From positions 3,286,001 through 3,350,000 of the forward strand of contig OY787533.1 in assembly GCA_963678925.1 (NCBI GenBank): a stretch of 64,000 bases of DNA, read 5' to 3'. Positions 32,558 to 41,774 of the stretch are shown here, one piece after another. Under the pieces are notes generated by a model that worked only from the letters and a program-made list of their open reading frames with translations, ran no database searches and was not told the DNA's origin. Source of the stretch: G963665925 sp963678925 (GTDB lineage: Bacteria > Bacillota > Clostridia > Peptostreptococcales > Acidaminobacteraceae). Each line of letters starts with the position of its first letter. Position 1 is the first letter of the stretch. A program made the position numbers and the translations under genes.

Positions 32558-33655
32558 ATGATGCTTACACATCTTGAAACATGCAGAGTGGAAATTCCAC
32601 TGAATAAACCCTTCAAGACAGCACTTAGGACACTGGAGACCGTAACAAGTATTCAAGTGAGACTTACTGCTGAGAATGGGTTGTCAGGTTATGGCGCTGC
32701 TTCACCTACAGTTGTGATTACAGGTGATACAGCTGATTCGATTGAGGCAGCCATTCAGGAAATCTGGCTGAGAATCAAAGGAAAATCATTGGATGACTGG
32801 GATACACTGATGACAATTGTCCAAAGAGGCATTGTGGGCAATACCAGTGCCAAGGCGGCTGTGGATATTGCACTCCATGACCTTAAGGCTAAAGCTCTGG
32901 GTGTTCCGCTGTACAAAATGCTGGGAGGCGCCAAAAGGCAGCTCAGTACGGATATGACAGTAAGTCTTGATACACCTGAGATTATGGTGGAAGACGCAAG
33001 GCGTGCTGTAGACAAGGGGTTCAAGGCTTTGAAAATCAAGTTGGGCAACGATTCTGAAATGGATCTCGTGCGTATGAAGGCAATCAACAGTGTTATTGGA
33101 AACCGTGCAGCAATCAGACTTGACGCAAATCAGGGCTGGTCCAGAAAAGAAGCGGTTACGACAATCCTGAAAATGCTTGATGCGGGGATAGAAATAGAAT
33201 TAGTTGAACAACCCGTTGTTTCACATGATTTTGAGGGTATGAAATATGTGACAAATAATGTACCAATACCCATACTTGCAGATGAGAGCGTATTTTCATA
33301 CAGAGATGCGGTCCGACTCGTGCAGATGGAGGCGGCAGACTATATCAACATCAAGCTGATGAAAACAGGCGGCATTGAGCCAGCCATGCGCATCGCTTCC
33401 TTTGCAGAAGAATTCGGTATCAAATGCATGATTGGTTGTATGATGGAGGGTCCTATCGGCATTGCAGCTGCAACCCATTTCGGGTGTGCGCGTGCACAGG
33501 TGAGCTTTGCAGACCTGGATGTGCCTTCTATGTATAAGACTGAACTCAACATAGGCTATAAAAGCAGTAAAGGTTTAATGGTTCCGGCTGAGGGTCCTGG
33601 TCTAGGCCTTGAATCTTGCGAGAATCCGGAAGAAATTTCAAAAATCCTATTTTGA
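32558..33655 (+). CDS. Dipeptide epimerase, L-Ala-D/L-Glu type (enolase superfamily)
   Basis: A 365-residue muconate-lactonising/enolase-type enzyme. The acid-base lysines are in KALKIKLG and YINIKLMKTGG, and the metal ligands are in RLDANQGW, VEQPV and ADESVF. MIGCMMEGPIG near the end is typical of L-Ala-D/L-Glu epimerases such as YkfB and YcjG. It would convert L-Ala-D-Glu, released from peptidoglycan peptides, to L-Ala-L-Glu that normal peptidases can degrade. GGGGGAATAG precedes the start. It follows the sigma-54 regulator by 36 bases and precedes a peptide-binding lipoprotein, supporting a wall-peptide role. The exact dipeptide specificity is not proven by sequence. Confidence 0.82.
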   Translation: MMLTHLETCRVEIPLNKPFKTALRTLETVTSIQVRLTAENGLSGYGAASPTVVITGDTADSIEAAIQEIWLRIKGKSLDDWDTLMTIVQRGIVGNTSAKAAVDIALHDLKAKALGVPLYKMLGGAKRQLSTDMTVSLDTPEIMVEDARRAVDKGFKALKIKLGNDSEMDLVRMKAINSVIGNRAAIRLDANQGWSRKEAVTTILKMLDAGIEIELVEQPVVSHDFEGMKYVTNNVPIPILADESVFSYRDAVRLVQMEAADYINIKLMKTGGIEPAMRIASFAEEFGIKCMIGCMMEGPIGIAAATHFGCARAQVSFADLDVPSMYKTELNIGYKSSKGLMVPAEGPGLGLESCENPEEISKILF

Positions 33656-33739
33656 AAATTGTAAAAGCGTAACAGTTGGCAACTGAATCCTTAGAGGGGA
33701 GGTTCAGTGCATATAAATGATTAAAGGGAGGAAGAAAAC

Positions 33740-35386
33740 ATGAAAAAACACTTAGCATGGTTATTGGTATTTGTCTTAACGTTCGGTATGTTAGCGGGTT
33801 GTTCGCAGGCACCAGCTGAGCAGCCTGAGCCAGAGAAAACAGAATCAGAAGCGCCAGCCGAACAAGAAGAAGCACCCGCTGCTGAAGAACCGGCAGCAGA
33901 AGTTGAACAGACACTGATATGGAATTTGGGTTCAGAGCCAAAAACACTTGACCCAGGTCTAAATACGGCAGTTGACGGCGGTGACATCATCAACCATACA
34001 TTTGAAGGTTTGATGCGTGAAGTTGGCGGTATGCTGGAGCCAGGTATGGCAGAAAGCTATTCCGTATCAGATGATAAGCTTACATATACTTTCACGCTGC
34101 GTGATGCAACATGGTCTGACGGACAGCCTGTAACAGCGCATGATTTTGAATATGCATGGGCACGTGTTCTAGACCCTGAAACAGCGTCAGAGTACTCTTG
34201 GATTTTCGATGAAGCAAATGTAGATTCGTTCCAGGCGCTTGATGACAAGACTTTCGAAGTTACACTAAGCGTCCCATCACCATACTTCCTTGGTCTGACT
34301 GCATTCTTCACATTCATGCCAGTACGTGAAGATTCAGTTGTTGCTGGTGCTGATGGCATGTGGGCAATGACACCTGAGCTTGCACTTGCAAATGGTCCTT
34401 TCATGCTTGAGAGCTATGCAACGGGTGACAAACTTGTCCTAGTTAAAAACCCTAACTACTGGAGAGCTGACGAAGTGGTTCTTGATAAGATCGAAGCCCT
34501 TATGATCGTTGACCAATCGACAGCACTTACAGGTTATGAATCAGGTCAAATTGACGTAATTGATGATATGCCTACGGCAGAGATTCCACGTCTGCTTGCT
34601 GAAGACCCTACTTTCATGATTCTTCCGTATGATGGCGTTTACTACTACAGCTTGAATACAACACTTGAAGGTCTGGACGATGCAAATGTAAGAAAAGCCC
34701 TATCGCTTGCAATTGATAGAACTGCAATCGTTGAAACAGTTCTAAAAGGTGGACAGCTTCCAGCTAAGAACATGGTTTCACAGGCATCACGTGATGCAAA
34801 TGGCGATGTATTTGCTGATGTAGCAGGTTCATTTGGTATTCCGGAAGATGGAAGCGGCATTGCTGAAGCACAACAGCTTCTCGCAGATGCAGGTTATCCA
34901 AATGGTGAAGGCTTCCCTGAATTCACAATCCTCTACAATACATCTGAAAGCCACAAGGCTGTAGCAGAAGCTATTCAGGAAATGTGGAACAAGAACCTTG
35001 GTATTAACGTACAGCTTGCAAACCAAGAGTGGGCTGTATTCCAAGATACAAGACTAAGTCATAACTTCGATATCGCACGTGGCGGCTGGATTGGTGACTA
35101 CTCAGACCCAATGACATACCTGGGACTCTTCCTGACATCTTCTCCAATGAACCATGCACAATGGTACAATGACGACTACGACGCAATGATCGAAGCTGCA
35201 AGAACACAGGATGGTCAAGACCGTTTCGATACACTGCAAGATGCACTTGCACTTGTAATGAACGATTACGCTTACCTTCCAATTTACTACTACACTGATC
35301 AAATCATGGTTTCAGGCGAAGTTGCAAACTGGGAAAAGACAACACGCGGAAACTGGTGGTTCGGCTTTGCTGAAAAGGTTGAGTAG
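33740..35386 (+). CDS. Oligopeptide ABC transporter substrate-binding lipoprotein
   Basis: A 548-residue family-5 binding protein (OppA/DppE/MppA type). Residues 1-21 are a lipoprotein signal with LAGC, followed by an acidic A/E/P linker (25-55). The domain has the SEPKTLDPGLNTAVDGGDI start, VLVKNPNYWRADEV, and ARGGWIGDYSDPMTYLGLF, all typical of the family. Adjoining wall-peptide enzymes suggest murein tripeptides as cargo (inference). No permease or ATPase genes accompany it, so it probably uses an Opp system elsewhere. GGGAGG precedes the ATG. A TTGGCA near 33676 does not have sigma-54 spacing. Confidence 0.85.
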   Translation: MKKHLAWLLVFVLTFGMLAGCSQAPAEQPEPEKTESEAPAEQEEAPAAEEPAAEVEQTLIWNLGSEPKTLDPGLNTAVDGGDIINHTFEGLMREVGGMLEPGMAESYSVSDDKLTYTFTLRDATWSDGQPVTAHDFEYAWARVLDPETASEYSWIFDEANVDSFQALDDKTFEVTLSVPSPYFLGLTAFFTFMPVREDSVVAGADGMWAMTPELALANGPFMLESYATGDKLVLVKNPNYWRADEVVLDKIEALMIVDQSTALTGYESGQIDVIDDMPTAEIPRLLAEDPTFMILPYDGVYYYSLNTTLEGLDDANVRKALSLAIDRTAIVETVLKGGQLPAKNMVSQASRDANGDVFADVAGSFGIPEDGSGIAEAQQLLADAGYPNGEGFPEFTILYNTSESHKAVAEAIQEMWNKNLGINVQLANQEWAVFQDTRLSHNFDIARGGWIGDYSDPMTYLGLFLTSSPMNHAQWYNDDYDAMIEAARTQDGQDRFDTLQDALALVMNDYAYLPIYYYTDQIMVSGEVANWEKTTRGNWWFGFAEKVE

Positions 35387-35444
35387 TAACTGAAATACGT
35401 TAACAAGTGTAGAACTTAATCCCCTCTACACATTGTTTATATTA

Positions 35445-35467
35445 GAGGTTGCCTTTATGGCAACCTC
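35445..35467 (+). terminator. Intrinsic terminator after the peptide-binding protein
   Basis: A 9-bp stem (35445-35453 with 35459-35467) with a five-base loop, then a C/T-rich tail. Confidence 0.75.
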
Positions 35468-35495
35468 CTCTTTTGCGGAAAAGACAAAGAAATGC

Positions 35496-35559
35496 ACGTT
35501 TGTACAGGTACAGAACTCTTTGTGCTAGCACAAAAAGAGTTCTGTACCTGTACAAACGT
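35496..35559. repeat. Long near-perfect inverted repeat
   Basis: Arms of about 30 bases (35496-35525 and 35528-35559) differ only by two extra bases in an A/T run, with a two-base TA centre. There is no downstream T run, so it is not an ordinary terminator. It could be a miniature mobile element, a nuclease substrate or a protein-binding cruciform. Confidence 0.75.
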
Positions 35560-35693
35560 ATATGGCGCGTCCAGCGACATGAGCGATCGAAGATTGCTCT
35601 GTACATTTGGATTATGCATCTCTATGGTATTCTCAAAAGAAAAACTGTATAAAAAGATGATCTTAGAATAAATAAACCAAAAGGGGGATAGGC

Positions 35694-36629
35694 ATGATAT
35701 CAACAGAACTGATCAACGTACTCGAGCGTGGCGAAAGACTTAAGGAAGGCATTTATGAGCTGAAATTCGATAGAGCGATAGAAAAGCTCCTGGTTTCATG
35801 GAACTGTGTTCTAAACGAGACCCAGTGCATAGCAATCGGTTTTCGTGTGGGAAATGACTCGGACTGGTCTGAAGAATACAAGCTGGGCAACTGGGAACTT
35901 GCAGAAACCCGAATGAGCTTTGGAACGCAAAAAAGTGATTTCGGGCGCTTGGCCATTGATCATTTTATTGCTAACACGGAACATTACATTGATAAAATGC
36001 GACTGTATATACGGATCCTTTCAGGGAATAGAGCTGATTTGACGGGGCTTTATGTGTCCTGTAGATACCGCGAGGACCCTGTGGCAGATGGTCAAGCAAA
36101 AGATGGCAACCATGGTTTCTACCCGTGCAGGGTAGAGGCACCTGCATTTGTTCAGCTACCCATTGAAGAAATAGGAAATCGAATATGCAGTCCGACGACC
36201 TGCGCCATGATGATTGCCAAGCAGGGAATAGACGCAAGGCCTGAAGCGGTGGCAAAGTTAGCCTTTGACAATGGCTCTGAAATCTACGGTAACTGGTCAT
36301 TCAATATGGCCGCCATATCACAGTACGGTCTTAAGTCGGCTGTACGCCATTTTGATAGTCTCCATGAAATCAGCAGAATCATTTCAGAGACGAGCCAGCC
36401 CATAGGTGCATCCGTGAAAACAGGAAAAGAGGAAGGTTTTACTGGAGCCCTGCAGGGGTATCCGGAAGGTCATCTGCTTTTGATTGTAGGTTTTGAGCAG
36501 TTGGGTGAACAATGGCGTGTTCTCGTTCATGACCCAGCAGATCATGATTCTGAGTCGTCCAAGCGGGCATACGACGCTAAAGAGTTTGAGCGGTTTTTCA
36601 GTGGTGTGGGCTACCAGATTCAGCCTTAA
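35694..36629 (+). CDS. Peptidase C39-like family protein
   Basis: A 311-residue protein. Residues 1-140 are a strand-rich accessory domain, and 150-311 are a papain-like C39 domain: the catalytic cysteine Cys165 in RICSPTTCAMM, a histidine in PEGHLLLIVGFE and an aspartate in LVHDPADH. This arrangement fits the C39-like cysteine peptidase group. There is no signal peptide, so it should be cytosolic. Substrate is unknown, but its place after peptide uptake and epimerase genes is suggestive of peptide handling. GGGGGATAGG precedes the ATG. A strong terminator follows. Confidence 0.78.
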   Translation: MISTELINVLERGERLKEGIYELKFDRAIEKLLVSWNCVLNETQCIAIGFRVGNDSDWSEEYKLGNWELAETRMSFGTQKSDFGRLAIDHFIANTEHYIDKMRLYIRILSGNRADLTGLYVSCRYREDPVADGQAKDGNHGFYPCRVEAPAFVQLPIEEIGNRICSPTTCAMMIAKQGIDARPEAVAKLAFDNGSEIYGNWSFNMAAISQYGLKSAVRHFDSLHEISRIISETSQPIGASVKTGKEEGFTGALQGYPEGHLLLIVGFEQLGEQWRVLVHDPADHDSESSKRAYDAKEFERFFSGVGYQIQP

Positions 36630-36659
36630 AAATTATTAAAATGTTGGATATACGTAAAG

Positions 36660-36698
36660 GACCCGGAACAAGGCTTGAAAAAGCATATGTTCCGGGTC
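36660..36698 (+). terminator. Intrinsic terminator after the C39-like gene
   Basis: An 11-bp G-C-rich stem (36660-36670 with 36688-36698) with an inner GCTT-GAAA-AAGC hairpin and a T-rich tail. Confidence 0.82.
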
Positions 36699-36751
36699 TT
36701 TCTTTAATTGCAATATTTATGCGTCCGGTTACGTGATGTCCGGCGAGAAAC

Positions 36752-39607
36752 TTATTCCAGACTTTTCACCAGGTCAGTCGCGTATTTCAGTGTGTAGTCA
36801 ATGGCTGCAGGTTGCAGCGGTGCAAACTGTGTATCGCTGAGACCTGTTACAATGGTGCATCTGTATGCCAGTTGTCCCACTGCTGGGGCATAGGCGTCTG
36901 AAATACTGTCCTGATCCTCAAAGAGGCCGCTCTTTGGTGGTGAAATGGCGCTGTTGACAGATTTGTCCAGGCCCTTGAGCGTTTTATAAAGCATGTAGGT
37001 CATTTCTTCACGTGTCAGTGCCTCATTTGGTGAGAAGGTGCCGTTTTCGCTGAAGGGAACCAGTCCGTAATAGTATGCCCATGTTGCGTAGGAGTCAGCT
37101 GTATCGGAAAAGACCTCATATGGATAGCTTACAGCGCTTTCGCCAGTAAAATGATTATTGATGCCAAAGCAAATTTTCGCCATTTCAAGGCGTGTGACCG
37201 CGCGTTTGTAATTTGATTCAAATCCTGGGAGAAGCATATTTAGACCCTTTGCAGACTCCAATGCCAGAAGTGTCTCATCAGAAGGTCTGCTGCTTTCAGG
37301 AAGAGAAGCATACTTGGCCTTTAATGTCTCTGTTTTCTCAGCAGCTTCATTTTCAATGGATTCAAAGGCTGCAGCCTTTGCTTTTGCGGTTTCTGCTTCA
37401 AGTTCATAGTCTTCAAGAATGGTGTCGTAGTTCAATAGCGCCCCGTTCAGATCGTAGACGAAGAAGTCTGCGAGTTCGCCATCGGCAAAGACAACCATGG
37501 AATCTTCATGCTCTCCGTCCGCTGTAATCAGTGTCAACTCAGCCTTGCACACGACAGATGCATAGAATGCTTCGTTTTTTATTTCAGCAATGTCCAGTGT
37601 GTCGAAGCTTCTGTCGGTCATATTGTAGTTGTCGTAGTTGACTTCGGCATAATCCTCTTTGCTGTTTGAAAGGAACATGCGAATCATGGTGTATCGGTCC
37701 TTGCTCGATTCCAGTTCGTCCTTAAGGGATTCAAGGTCGCCCGTTCCGGCTTCAATCCAGTCCTCCAGCTTTTTCTGTCTTTCCTTTTCAAAGTCACGTT
37801 CGTTTTTTAGAAAGGACTCCGGCAGGTAAAGGTGCTCAATTTCCAGCTCGTAAGAATTGTCCAACACAGTGGTGTAGCCGTAGAGCAAATCCTCCTCCAG
37901 CGTTAAGAAGGGAACAGGTTTGAATGCTGTTTTCAGTCCGATTTCCGCATAGGAAGGTAGCTCAGCCGACTCTGACATGCCAACCACTTCAACATGGAAC
38001 ATCTCAGTGACGTTGTTGTCGAGTGCTTCAATCTGGATATAGGTGTCGCCAATTTCTTTTGCAAAGTATTCGCCATCTGAATCTATGGTAATAATGTCGG
38101 TGTCACCGCTTGACCACTCTGCGTCCTTGAGGAGGACAGATTTTGCGGAGCTTTTTTTAATCAAGTCATAATCCAGTGTACCGGTCTGTCCCAAATAGAT
38201 GGTATATCGGCCGGTATCCACATTTCTAATGAGACCATTCGAATCAATTTCAATTCCAGAAATGTTGGATGAAACGTCCAGATAGGTATAATCCTTCAGT
38301 TCATTCTCGGTTTCCAAAATGAGTGTGTACCGACCCTGGTCATATGGAATGAAGGTGAAATAGCCATCGTTGTCGATCACCTCACCATCACCGCCGTAAT
38401 AGGTCAGCTCCAGACTGTCCTCTGTTGTATCGGCTGGGAGCAGTTCGTATGTGAAGTTGCAGGCTTCTCCAACGCGGGCGTTTGAGGTTGAGCTTGTAAA
38501 GGCGATCGACTCTGCTTCGATGTCACTTTTCTCACCAAGCTTGATGTGAAGGGTGATGGAATCGGAATATTCCCCGTCCTTGGACGTTGCAGTGATGATT
38601 GCATAGCCCGTTCCCTTAGCTGTCACAAGGCCATTCTTAGAAACACTGGCAATGCTGCTGCGGTTGGTTTCCCACTCAATACCGTCTTCTATGGGTGTCT
38701 TGCCTGGATATTTCTCTTCAAGCTCAGCTGTGAGCTGATATTCTGTGCGGGTATCGTCGAGCTCGATTGGCTTGCTCGTGATCTCGATACCGCTAACCAT
38801 GGACTTGACAAGGAACTTGTAGGTCGCCTTGGCATCTCCGTCTTCTGCAATTGCAGTGACATAGGCAGTTCCGCCAGCTTCTGCGGTAAATGAACCGTCA
38901 TCATCAATGTCAATCTGACTCGATGCGGACCATTCAAGGTCCTGATTATAGGAATCTGAAGGACTGAAAATGACATCCAGTTTGCCTTTTTCTCCAACGT
39001 AGACTTCTTCAATATCTGAATCAATCCGAATGCTCTTGACCATGTTCTTGACTGTAATCTTTTTCATGGAGGTTCTTTCGCCGTCATCCGAAATGACCTT
39101 TAAAAATGCGCTTCCAGAACCAATACCCTTCACGGTGCCGTTCTTGTCAACTGTAAAGACGGACTCGTCGGTAGACTCAAAGGTAACCTTGTCGTAAACG
39201 GGAACAGGAATGCCGCTATAAGGTGTAATGCTGTACTCGGCGGAGATTTCCTCGCCGACGTAGATTTCATTTTTCTCTGGAATCAGTTCAATGGATTTTA
39301 CTGTAGACTGGACGGTCAGATAGACACTGAAGGAGCGTAAGCTAGATCCCTCGCTGACCGATGCGGTAATGACCGCCTGTCCTTTTGAAAGGGCTGTTAT
39401 GATGCCGTCCTTGACACTTGCCACATCCGTATCTGAGCTGTACCACGTGATGCTTTCATCCACATCAAATCCATCGTCACCAATGATGCGATGTTGAAGG
39501 GCATAGGTTTCGCCAACATATAAGTCCACTGATATGGAGCTGGCATAGCTGACGCCAAGTGTAAACAGCAGCATCAGAAATAATGGGACTAGAAGTTTAT
39601 TTTTCAT
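36752..39607 (-). CDS. Large surface protein with Ig-like (BIG2) repeats and SLH modules
   Basis: A 951-residue exported protein. Residues 1-22 are a signal peptide. Roughly 25-600 hold five to six BIG2-type immunoglobulin-like repeats, each with a strand pattern such as YVGEEISAEYSI or VYVGEKGKLDVIFSP and ending W-x-S/T-S-D-x-x-V-A-x-V. Residues 600-780 are a helical region with coiled-coil-like KEREKKLEDWIE segments. The last 160 residues carry SLH motifs (AVTRLEMAKICFGINN, ALTREEMTYMLYK) that bind the wall secondary polymer. It probably coats the cell. The protein is strongly acidic. AGGTGTG precedes the ATG. It is transcribed alone, opposite to the flagellar cluster. Confidence 0.83.
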   Translation of the reverse strand: MKNKLLVPLFLMLLFTLGVSYASSISVDLYVGETYALQHRIIGDDGFDVDESITWYSSDTDVASVKDGIITALSKGQAVITASVSEGSSLRSFSVYLTVQSTVKSIELIPEKNEIYVGEEISAEYSITPYSGIPVPVYDKVTFESTDESVFTVDKNGTVKGIGSGSAFLKVISDDGERTSMKKITVKNMVKSIRIDSDIEEVYVGEKGKLDVIFSPSDSYNQDLEWSASSQIDIDDDGSFTAEAGGTAYVTAIAEDGDAKATYKFLVKSMVSGIEITSKPIELDDTRTEYQLTAELEEKYPGKTPIEDGIEWETNRSSIASVSKNGLVTAKGTGYAIITATSKDGEYSDSITLHIKLGEKSDIEAESIAFTSSTSNARVGEACNFTYELLPADTTEDSLELTYYGGDGEVIDNDGYFTFIPYDQGRYTLILETENELKDYTYLDVSSNISGIEIDSNGLIRNVDTGRYTIYLGQTGTLDYDLIKKSSAKSVLLKDAEWSSGDTDIITIDSDGEYFAKEIGDTYIQIEALDNNVTEMFHVEVVGMSESAELPSYAEIGLKTAFKPVPFLTLEEDLLYGYTTVLDNSYELEIEHLYLPESFLKNERDFEKERQKKLEDWIEAGTGDLESLKDELESSKDRYTMIRMFLSNSKEDYAEVNYDNYNMTDRSFDTLDIAEIKNEAFYASVVCKAELTLITADGEHEDSMVVFADGELADFFVYDLNGALLNYDTILEDYELEAETAKAKAAAFESIENEAAEKTETLKAKYASLPESSRPSDETLLALESAKGLNMLLPGFESNYKRAVTRLEMAKICFGINNHFTGESAVSYPYEVFSDTADSYATWAYYYGLVPFSENGTFSPNEALTREEMTYMLYKTLKGLDKSVNSAISPPKSGLFEDQDSISDAYAPAVGQLAYRCTIVTGLSDTQFAPLQPAAIDYTLKYATDLVKSLE

Positions 39608-39978
39608 ATCACACCTGCCTGTCTGAAATAAGTATTATCACACCTGAAGTTCCCTTCTATCTATATAGGTTTAAAGTATGATGTATGTCATCAATATACC
39701 ATACTTATGCTGGCCCATGCCAGAAGACATCGGAAATTGAAACATAATGGAAATAAATGCAAACCTCCTTCTGACTGCCCATGCTCGCATGAATTTCTGA
39801 TAATAAATTACCGGTTTTCTTTTTAAATATTACGTTCACATATTTTGCGATATTGCACATATTTTTTAACACTTGCTGTAATTCTAACAAAGTTTGAAGT
39901 CAATTATCCCATTCTTGAAGCTTAAACTGACCCTAACAATAAACAGGTGTGTTACACATGAAGAATGGAGGCATTTTT
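39608..39978. other. Intergenic region between the SLH protein and the flagellar cluster
   Basis: About 370 A/T-rich bases between divergent units. No convincing gene, riboswitch or sigma-28 site. A possible -35 TTGAAG and -10 AATAAA (39915-39943) could serve flgD but are weak. A 61-codon minus-strand frame lacks a ribosome binding site. Confidence 0.45.
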
Positions 39979-40425
39979 ATGTCAGTTAGTTCGGTTTCAT
40001 CAAGTATGTTGGTTGAAGCAACAAGCTCTACGGTAGACAGCAGCAGTACAACCCTGGATTCAAGCGAGTTTCTGGAACTCCTAATGGTACAGTATCAGAA
40101 TCAGGACCCTCTTGAGCCAGTGAGCGATACAGAGTCATTGGCTCAAATGGCAGAGTTTTCATCCCTTGAAATTATGAATCAGATGCTGAGCGCGGAGAGT
40201 ACATCACAAATGTACAGCCTGCTTGGCAATGACATAACATATTCGGTCGTAGATGACACAACGGGTCTAAGTTCGGTTTATGAAGGCACCGTTGAGTCCG
40301 TCATTACAAGTGGCGGAACAACACAGCTGGTCGTAAACGGAGATTATATTGACCTGTCAGATATTGTCCAGGTCAATGCTGCATCGACAGACACAGATAC
40401 TGATTCTGAGGAGGTTGATGCGTAA
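39979..40425 (+). CDS. flgD: Flagellar hook assembly (capping) protein FlgD
   Basis: A 148-residue hook cap and scaffold, shorter than typical FlgD but with the family N-terminus FLELLMVQYQNQDPLEPVSDTESLAQMAEFSSLEIM (diagnostic of FlgD). The remainder is a small beta domain (Ig-like half) and an acidic D/T-rich tail. It starts at ATG 39979 after GGAGG; an upstream ATG at 39949 would add ten residues without a site. It is exported by the flagellar type III system (no signal peptide). The stop overlaps the start of flgE. Confidence 0.9.
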   Translation: MSVSSVSSSMLVEATSSTVDSSSTTLDSSEFLELLMVQYQNQDPLEPVSDTESLAQMAEFSSLEIMNQMLSAESTSQMYSLLGNDITYSVVDDTTGLSSVYEGTVESVITSGGTTQLVVNGDYIDLSDIVQVNAASTDTDTDSEEVDA

Positions 40426-41762
40426 TGATGAGTGCACTTTACTCAGGCGTAACAGGCATGCAGACCCACCAGGTCAAGCTGGATGTTATCGGTAACAACG
40501 TTGCCAATGTAAATACAGTTGGATTCAAGTCTTCCAACGTAACCTTTTCACAGACCATCAGCCAAACCATGTCGGGCGCATCAGCGTCAAGTGACGATGG
40601 ACTGGGCGGAACCAACCCCCAGCAGGTCGGTGTCGGCGTTGGGGTCGCCAATATCAGTACGGTCAATACTGTAGGCAGCCTGCAGCTCACTGGAAGTACA
40701 ACGGACCTTGCCATAGATGGTGAGGGTTACTTCATTGTAAAGAGCGGTGACAGCGACCAGTATTTCTTCACACGTGCAGGCAATTTTGGCGTCGACTCAG
40801 ACGGCAACCTGGTAACCAGTGATGGCTACTATGTCTGCGGATTCTTGGACGGAAGCTATGATGATGATGGCAATTATTCATTTGACACCACGACAGACCC
40901 AGAGCCGATCAATATTTTTGAAATGGGATCGGGAAGCAGTGTGACCATGGCTCCGGAAGCGACAACCCTTATAGAATTGACAGGTTCTCTTGACTCAACA
41001 CTTGACGCAGTTGGAGATGCCGCAGATGACATCGGTACGGTTCCGGATGAGGCGGACTTCACGACGAGCATCTATGCGTATGACAGCTTGGGAGAGCTCC
41101 ACGACCTGGATATTGAATTTACAAAGTGCTATGTAGATGAAACCGATGCGGACAATCCCTATACGACTTATTACTACGAAATTCCAAACTCAGATGGAAC
41201 GACCTCTACGAGCGGCTATTTGAAGTTTGATGGTAGTGGAAACATTGTCACAGATGACACTGATTTTCCAACCTCCATTGATGTGACGCTTGAAACAGAT
41301 GGCGGCACAGATACCTCCACATTTGAGCTGGATTTTTCAAATATGACCATGTATGGAGAAGACTCGGACGTTTATATGTCTTCAATGGATGGTTATGCGT
41401 CTGGGGAATATTCCGATTTCAGCATTGGTTCAGATGGTATTATCACAGCGTCCTATTCCAATGGACAGTCACAGTCCATCGCTATGATTTCACTGGCGCA
41501 GTTCTCCAATCCGGGCGGTCTTGAAAGTCTTGGCAATAACCTCTATGCGGAGACTGTGAACTCCGGCACATTCACGACAGCCTATGCACCGGGAACGAGT
41601 GGCACGGGCAGTCTGGTTTCAGGCTATCTTGAAATGTCCAATGTGGATCTTTCAAAGGAAATGACAGATCTGATTACAACACAAAGAGGCTATCAGGCCT
41701 GCAGCCGCATCATTACTACAGCGGATGAAATGCTTCAGGAACTGATCAATCTCAAGCGCTAG
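40425..41762 (+). CDS. flgE: Flagellar hook protein FlgE
   Basis: A 445-residue subunit of the hook. N-terminal LYSGVTGMQTHQVKLDVIGNNVANVNTVGFKSS and C-terminal VDLSKEMTDLITTQRGYQACSRIITTADEMLQELINLKR are the conserved helical ends of FlgE; the centre is a beta-rich hook domain. The protein is very acidic. GAGGAGG precedes the ATG, which overlaps the stop of flgD by one base. It is part of the same operon as flgD and followed by the junction genes. Confidence 0.93.
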   Translation: MMSALYSGVTGMQTHQVKLDVIGNNVANVNTVGFKSSNVTFSQTISQTMSGASASSDDGLGGTNPQQVGVGVGVANISTVNTVGSLQLTGSTTDLAIDGEGYFIVKSGDSDQYFFTRAGNFGVDSDGNLVTSDGYYVCGFLDGSYDDDGNYSFDTTTDPEPINIFEMGSGSSVTMAPEATTLIELTGSLDSTLDAVGDAADDIGTVPDEADFTTSIYAYDSLGELHDLDIEFTKCYVDETDADNPYTTYYYEIPNSDGTTSTSGYLKFDGSGNIVTDDTDFPTSIDVTLETDGGTDTSTFELDFSNMTMYGEDSDVYMSSMDGYASGEYSDFSIGSDGIITASYSNGQSQSIAMISLAQFSNPGGLESLGNNLYAETVNSGTFTTAYAPGTSGTGSLVSGYLEMSNVDLSKEMTDLITTQRGYQACSRIITTADEMLQELINLKR

Positions 41763-41774
41763 GAGGTGTAAATT

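Larger units (their letters stand above)
35387..35693 (+). other. Intergenic region with terminator and long inverted repeat
   Basis: About 305 bases without a gene. It holds an intrinsic terminator (35445-35467), a near-perfect 64-base inverted repeat (35496-35559) and a weakly promoter-like A/T-rich stretch before the C39-like gene. Confidence 0.7.

Noticed and set aside
33676..33692. TTGGCA upstream of the peptide-binding protein as a sigma-54 promoter
   Set aside because: The GC required ten bases after GG is missing (CT is present), so only half the element matches.
39705..39890. 61-codon minus-strand gene between the SLH protein and flgD
   Set aside because: A/T-rich, no ribosome binding site and no recognisable motif.
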